Positions 60,960-64,000 of a stretch of 64,000 bases of DNA are shown in pieces. This DNA is from Burkholderiaceae bacterium (lineage in GTDB: Bacteria > Pseudomonadota > Gammaproteobacteria > Burkholderiales > Burkholderiaceae_C). Where the stretch lies: NCBI GenBank assembly GCA_024235915.1, contig JACKLO010000012.1:185438-249437 (forward strand). The letters are read 5' to 3'. Under the pieces are notes generated by a model. The model searched no databases. It saw only the letters and a list, made by a program, of their open reading frames with translations, and was not told the origin of the DNA. The translations under genes were made by a program, and so were the position numbers. How positions within the stretch are numbered: the stretch's first letter is position 1; each line of letters opens with the position of its first letter.

Positions 60960-61439
60960 ATGACCACGCCCATCGTCTTTCGCGAACAGATCGCCCGGCT
61001 GGCCGCCCAGGTGGCGGCGCATCTGGCGGGTCGGACGCCCGACGCCGACCTGGACGCCTGGCTCAACGCCGAACACGGCCCGCACAGCGAGACCTACCGC
61101 GCCCTGCGCGCCTCGTGCGAGGCCGGCGTGGCCGCCGGCTGGCTGTGCGACCGCGAAGGCGGCGGCATCCGCTACGGCCGTATCTTCAAGCCGGCCGACG
61201 ACCTGGCCGGCTTCTCGGTGGACGTGGTGGACATGCACGACATCGCCGGCCCCCACCACGTGCACCCGAACGGCGAGATCGACCTGATCATGCCCGTCGA
61301 CGCCGGCGCCCGATTCGACGGCCGGCCCGCCGGCTGGCTGGTCTGCCCGCCTGGCAGCGCGCACCGGCCCACCGTGACCGGCGGCCGCGCGCTGGTGCTG
61401 TACCTGCTGCCCGAAGGCCGCATCGAGTTCACCCGCTGA
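60960..61439 (+). CDS. DUF4863-family cupin-like protein (4-hydroxylaminobenzoate lyase-like)
   Basis: A 159-residue protein whose C-terminal half has a cupin-like metal motif (GPHHVHPNGEIDLIMPVD) and a closing strand (PPGSAHRPTVTGGRALVLYLLPEG). The family, DUF4863, is regularly seen next to box genes, and as I recall includes PnbB, p-hydroxylaminobenzoate lyase. Its role in plain benzoate breakdown is unclear. It may detoxify a substituted benzoate or assist benzoyl-CoA formation. It begins the operon that continues with benzoate-CoA ligase 33 bases later. Confidence 0.78.
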   Translation: MTTPIVFREQIARLAAQVAAHLAGRTPDADLDAWLNAEHGPHSETYRALRASCEAGVAAGWLCDREGGGIRYGRIFKPADDLAGFSVDVVDMHDIAGPHHVHPNGEIDLIMPVDAGARFDGRPAGWLVCPPGSAHRPTVTGGRALVLYLLPEGRIEFTR

Positions 61440-61472
61440 GCGGCGACCGCCCCAGCACACAGGAGGCATCCC

Positions 61473-63059
61473 ATGAACATCCCGGCCGACGTCACCCCGC
61501 CCGGCGAACGCTTCAACTTCGCCCACCACCTGCTGCAGGCCAACGCCGGCCGCGCCGGCCGCACCGCCTTCGTCGACGACCACGGGGCGCTGAGCTACGG
61601 CGACCTGGACCAGCGCGTGCGCGCCGTGGCCGCCGGCCTGCGCGCCGCCGGCGTCAAGCGCGAGGAGCGGGTGCTGCTGCTGATGCAGGACAACGCGCAC
61701 TGGCCGGTGGCCTTCCTGGGCGCCATCTACGCCGGCGTGGTGCCGGTGGCGGTGAACACGCTGCTGACGGCCGATGACTACGCCTACATGCTGGAGCACT
61801 CGCGCGCCCAGGCCGCGCTGGTGTCCGGCGCATTGCTGCCCACGCTGACCGCGGCCATGGTCAAGGCCGACCACGAGGTGCAGCGTGTGATCGTCTCGCA
61901 CCCGGTGGCACCGCTGCACCCGTCGGAGGTGGAGTTCGAGGCCTTCGTCGCCGCCCAGGCGCCGCTGAAGAAGCCGGCCGCCACCCATGGCGACGACCCG
62001 GCCTTCTGGCTCTATTCGTCGGGCTCCACTGGCCGCCCCAAGGGCACGGTGCACTCGCAGGCCAACCCTTACTGGACGGCGGAGCTGTACGGCAAGGGCG
62101 TGCTGCAACTGCGCGAGGACGACGTCTGCTTCTCCGCCGCCAAGCTGTTCTTCGCCTATGGCCTGGGCAACGGCCTGACCTTCCCGATGAGCGTGGGCGC
62201 GACGACGATCCTGATGGCCGAACGGCCGACGCCGGACGCGGTGTTCAAGCGCTGGGCGGGCGGCATCGGTGGCCTGAAGCCGACGATCTTCTTCGGCGCG
62301 CCCACGGGCTACGCCGGCATGCTGGCCTCGCCCGCCTTGCCGGCGCGCGCGGACGTGGCACTGCGCATGGCCTCGTCGGCCGGCGAAGCGCTGCCGGGCG
62401 AGATCGGCGAGCGCTTCAAGGCGCATTTCGGTGTCGACATCGTCGACGGCATCGGCTCCACCGAGATGCTGCACATCTTCATCTCCAACAAGCCCGACGA
62501 CGTGCGCTACGGCACCAGCGGCTGGCCGGTGCCGGGCTACACCATCGAACTGCGCGGCGAGGACGGCGGCCCGCCGCCTGACGGTGAGCCGGGTGACCTC
62601 TACATCCAGGGCCCCTCGGCAGCCATGATGTACTGGGGCAACCGCGAGAAGACCCGCGACACCTTCCAGGGCGGCTGGACCAAGAGCGGCGACAAGTACG
62701 TGCGCAACGCCGACGGCACCTACACCTACAGCGGCCGCAGCGACGACATGCTCAAGGTCAGCGGCATCTGGGTCAGCCCCTTCGAGGTCGAGGCCACGCT
62801 GGTGCAGCACCCGGCGGTGCTGGAGGCGGCGGTGATCGGCGTCGAGGATGTCGAGGGCCTGACCAAGACCAAGGCCTTCGTCGTGCTCAAGCCGGGTGCG
62901 GACGCGTCGGAGGCCGACCTCAAGGCCTTCGTCAAGGAGCGCCTGGCGCCCTACAAGTACCCGCGCCAGATCAGCTTCGTGGCCGAACTGCCGAAAACGG
63001 CCACCGGCAAGATCCAGCGTTTCCGGCTGCGCGATCAGGAACGCGCGGCGGGTGCATGA
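61473..63059 (+). CDS. bclA: Benzoate-CoA ligase
   Basis: A 528-residue adenylate-forming ligase that makes benzoyl-CoA from benzoate, ATP and CoA. The AMP-binding motif is YSSGSTGRPKGTVHSQANPY; FFAYGLGNGLTFPMSVGATT, DGIGSTEMLHIFISN and the C-terminal lysine motif LPKTATGKIQRFRLR are typical of benzoate-CoA ligases. A perfect AGGAGG ribosome site precedes the ATG. The next gene overlaps its stop by 4 bases. It supplies the substrate of BoxAB encoded on the opposite strand. Confidence 0.95.
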   Translation: MNIPADVTPPGERFNFAHHLLQANAGRAGRTAFVDDHGALSYGDLDQRVRAVAAGLRAAGVKREERVLLLMQDNAHWPVAFLGAIYAGVVPVAVNTLLTADDYAYMLEHSRAQAALVSGALLPTLTAAMVKADHEVQRVIVSHPVAPLHPSEVEFEAFVAAQAPLKKPAATHGDDPAFWLYSSGSTGRPKGTVHSQANPYWTAELYGKGVLQLREDDVCFSAAKLFFAYGLGNGLTFPMSVGATTILMAERPTPDAVFKRWAGGIGGLKPTIFFGAPTGYAGMLASPALPARADVALRMASSAGEALPGEIGERFKAHFGVDIVDGIGSTEMLHIFISNKPDDVRYGTSGWPVPGYTIELRGEDGGPPPDGEPGDLYIQGPSAAMMYWGNREKTRDTFQGGWTKSGDKYVRNADGTYTYSGRSDDMLKVSGIWVSPFEVEATLVQHPAVLEAAVIGVEDVEGLTKTKAFVVLKPGADASEADLKAFVKERLAPYKYPRQISFVAELPKTATGKIQRFRLRDQERAAGA

Positions 63060-63892
63060 CCGGTTCCGCCTTCGTCGACATCAATTGGCAGGGCCAGCGT
63101 GTGGCCATCGAGCACACGTGGGTGGGCCGGCCGAGCGCCGATCGTGCCGTACGGGCCGCACCACTGATCGTGTTCCTGCACGAGGGCCTGGGGTCGGTGT
63201 CGATGTGGCGCGACTTTCCGGCCCGCCTGTGTGATGCCGTGGGTGCGCGCGGACTGGTGTATTCACGGCCCGGATACGGCCGCAGCGGCACGCTGAACCC
63301 AGAGCCGACCTGGACGCCGGCCTTCATGCACGAGCAGGCCCATGTGGTGCTGCCGGCGCTGTTTGAGGCCTTGGACATCGACGTGGCCCGCGACAAGCCC
63401 TGGCTCTTCGGCCACAGCGACGGCGGTTCGATCACGCTGCTCTATGCGGCACGGTTCCCGGACCGCATCGCCGGGGCGGTGGTGCTGGCACCGCACATCC
63501 TGGTCGAGGACCTGTCGGTGGCCAGCATCGCGCAGGCGCGCACGGCCTTCGAGACCACCGACCTGCGCGCGCGCCTGGCGAAGCACCATGACGACGTCGA
63601 CCGCGCGTTCCGGCGCTGGAACGGCATCTGGCTCGATCCGGCCTTCCGGACCTGGTCCATCGAGGACGATCTGGCCGGCATCCGCTGCCCGCTGCTGGCG
63701 GTGCAGGGGCTGGAGGACGAATACGGCACGTTGGCGCAGATCCGCGGCATTGCGGCTCGGCTGCCGCAGACGCGGTTGCTGGAACTGCCCGCCTGCGGGC
63801 ATTCGCCGCACCGGGATCATCCGGAGGCCGTGATCGCGGCCATGCGCGACCTGCTGTCGATGCCCATTGCAGGCAACGTCCAAATACTTTAG
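63056..63892 (+). CDS. Alpha/beta hydrolase of the box cluster
   Basis: A 278-residue alpha/beta hydrolase with oxyanion region FLHEGLGSVSMWRDFP, intact nucleophile elbow LFGHSDGGSITLLYA and late histidine ACGHSPHRDHP. A similar hydrolase is common in box clusters, where it may hydrolyse a CoA ester or a side-product lactone. It is translationally coupled to bclA (ATGA). A clear reaction is not established. Confidence 0.82.
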   Translation: MTGSAFVDINWQGQRVAIEHTWVGRPSADRAVRAAPLIVFLHEGLGSVSMWRDFPARLCDAVGARGLVYSRPGYGRSGTLNPEPTWTPAFMHEQAHVVLPALFEALDIDVARDKPWLFGHSDGGSITLLYAARFPDRIAGAVVLAPHILVEDLSVASIAQARTAFETTDLRARLAKHHDDVDRAFRRWNGIWLDPAFRTWSIEDDLAGIRCPLLAVQGLEDEYGTLAQIRGIAARLPQTRLLELPACGHSPHRDHPEAVIAAMRDLLSMPIAGNVQIL

Positions 63893-63931
63893 AACTCAAG
63901 TAAATTGACCCTGACCCACCGGAGACCAGCG

Positions 63932-64000
63932 ATGAAGAAGACCCTCCCGTTCACCCTCGGCGCCCTGGCCCTGGCTGCCCACCTGGGCGCCGCGGCCGCT
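63932..64000 (+). CDS. Start of an exported protein, probably a transport receptor (partial)
   Basis: The last 69 bases encode MKKTLPFTLGALALAAHLGA and three more residues, a clear signal peptide, after a GGAGA ribosome site. The rest lies beyond the window. In other box clusters an ABC-type receptor for aromatic acids follows at this place, so that is the likely identity, but only the signal peptide is seen. Confidence 0.55.
   Translation, partial: MKKTLPFTLGALALAAHLGAAAA

Noticed and set aside
60858..62810. Upstream extension of the boxR frame.
   Set aside because: It is antisense to the DUF4863 and bclA genes. The BoxR helix-turn-helix begins soon after 60857.

Overview
The window is high-GC DNA from a betaproteobacterium, most likely Burkholderiales near the Leptothrix/Rubrivivax/Ideonella group. 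This is inferred from five Bug-family (TctC) periplasmic receptors, a PEP-CTERM protein, CTGT-N8-ACAG LexA boxes in front of imuAB and dnaE2, and an aerobic benzoyl-CoA (box) cluster. No rRNA, tRNA, CRISPR array, phage or insertion sequence was seen.

Layout. 1-2762: the end of a DUF5666 protein, then LexA-boxed imuA-imuB. 2891-4431: an esterase and a LysE exporter. 4480-10649: a haem-rich gene set (globin, cytochrome c, DUF3365 haem protein, 11-haem cytochrome, NirB-like flavoprotein fused to a membrane domain) divergent from an NsrR-type regulator and a PACE exporter. 10682-14000: LexA-boxed dnaE2, the usual partner of imuAB, here about 8 kb away. 14036-18490: small housekeeping genes, gshA and a PEP-CTERM protein. 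18759-31588: a long minus-strand catabolic array (panE-like, two-subunit fumarase-like, CoA transferase, GST, LysR, CMD-family, amidohydrolase, thioesterase, double acyl-CoA dehydrogenase), then two Bug receptors and a flavin reductase. 31897-41149: a compositionally different block holding a tartrate dehydrogenase-like enzyme, a Bug receptor, a TctA-TctB fusion, glycerate 2-kinase, pyruvate kinase, enolase and a divergent LysR gene. Read in order it is a self-contained route from tartrate to pyruvate. 41317-51081: two CoA transferases, a tannase-family protein, two Bug receptors, a hydrolase-like protein, enoyl-CoA hydratase, MaoC and an acyl-CoA dehydrogenase. 51560-52132: an isolated acetyltransferase between gene-poor stretches. 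52529-64000: the box cluster (thiolase, 3-hydroxyacyl-CoA dehydrogenase, boxA, boxB, boxC, boxR; divergent DUF4863, benzoate-CoA ligase, hydrolase, and the start of an exported protein).

How the parts work together. The right end activates benzoate to benzoyl-CoA, epoxidises it (BoxAB), opens the ring (BoxC) and finishes by beta-oxidation. BoxB here appears to lack about 35 residues that, in the characterised family, hold an iron ligand. The haem cluster looks like a nitric-oxide-responsive electron path from NAD(P)H across the membrane to periplasmic c-haems. A 15-base palindrome near GCATAGCWGCTATGC recurs in four promoter regions of the catabolic arrays, three of them divergent Bug promoters, and suggests one shared regulator.

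All gene identities rest on reading the translated sequence against remembered family features. No database search was run.
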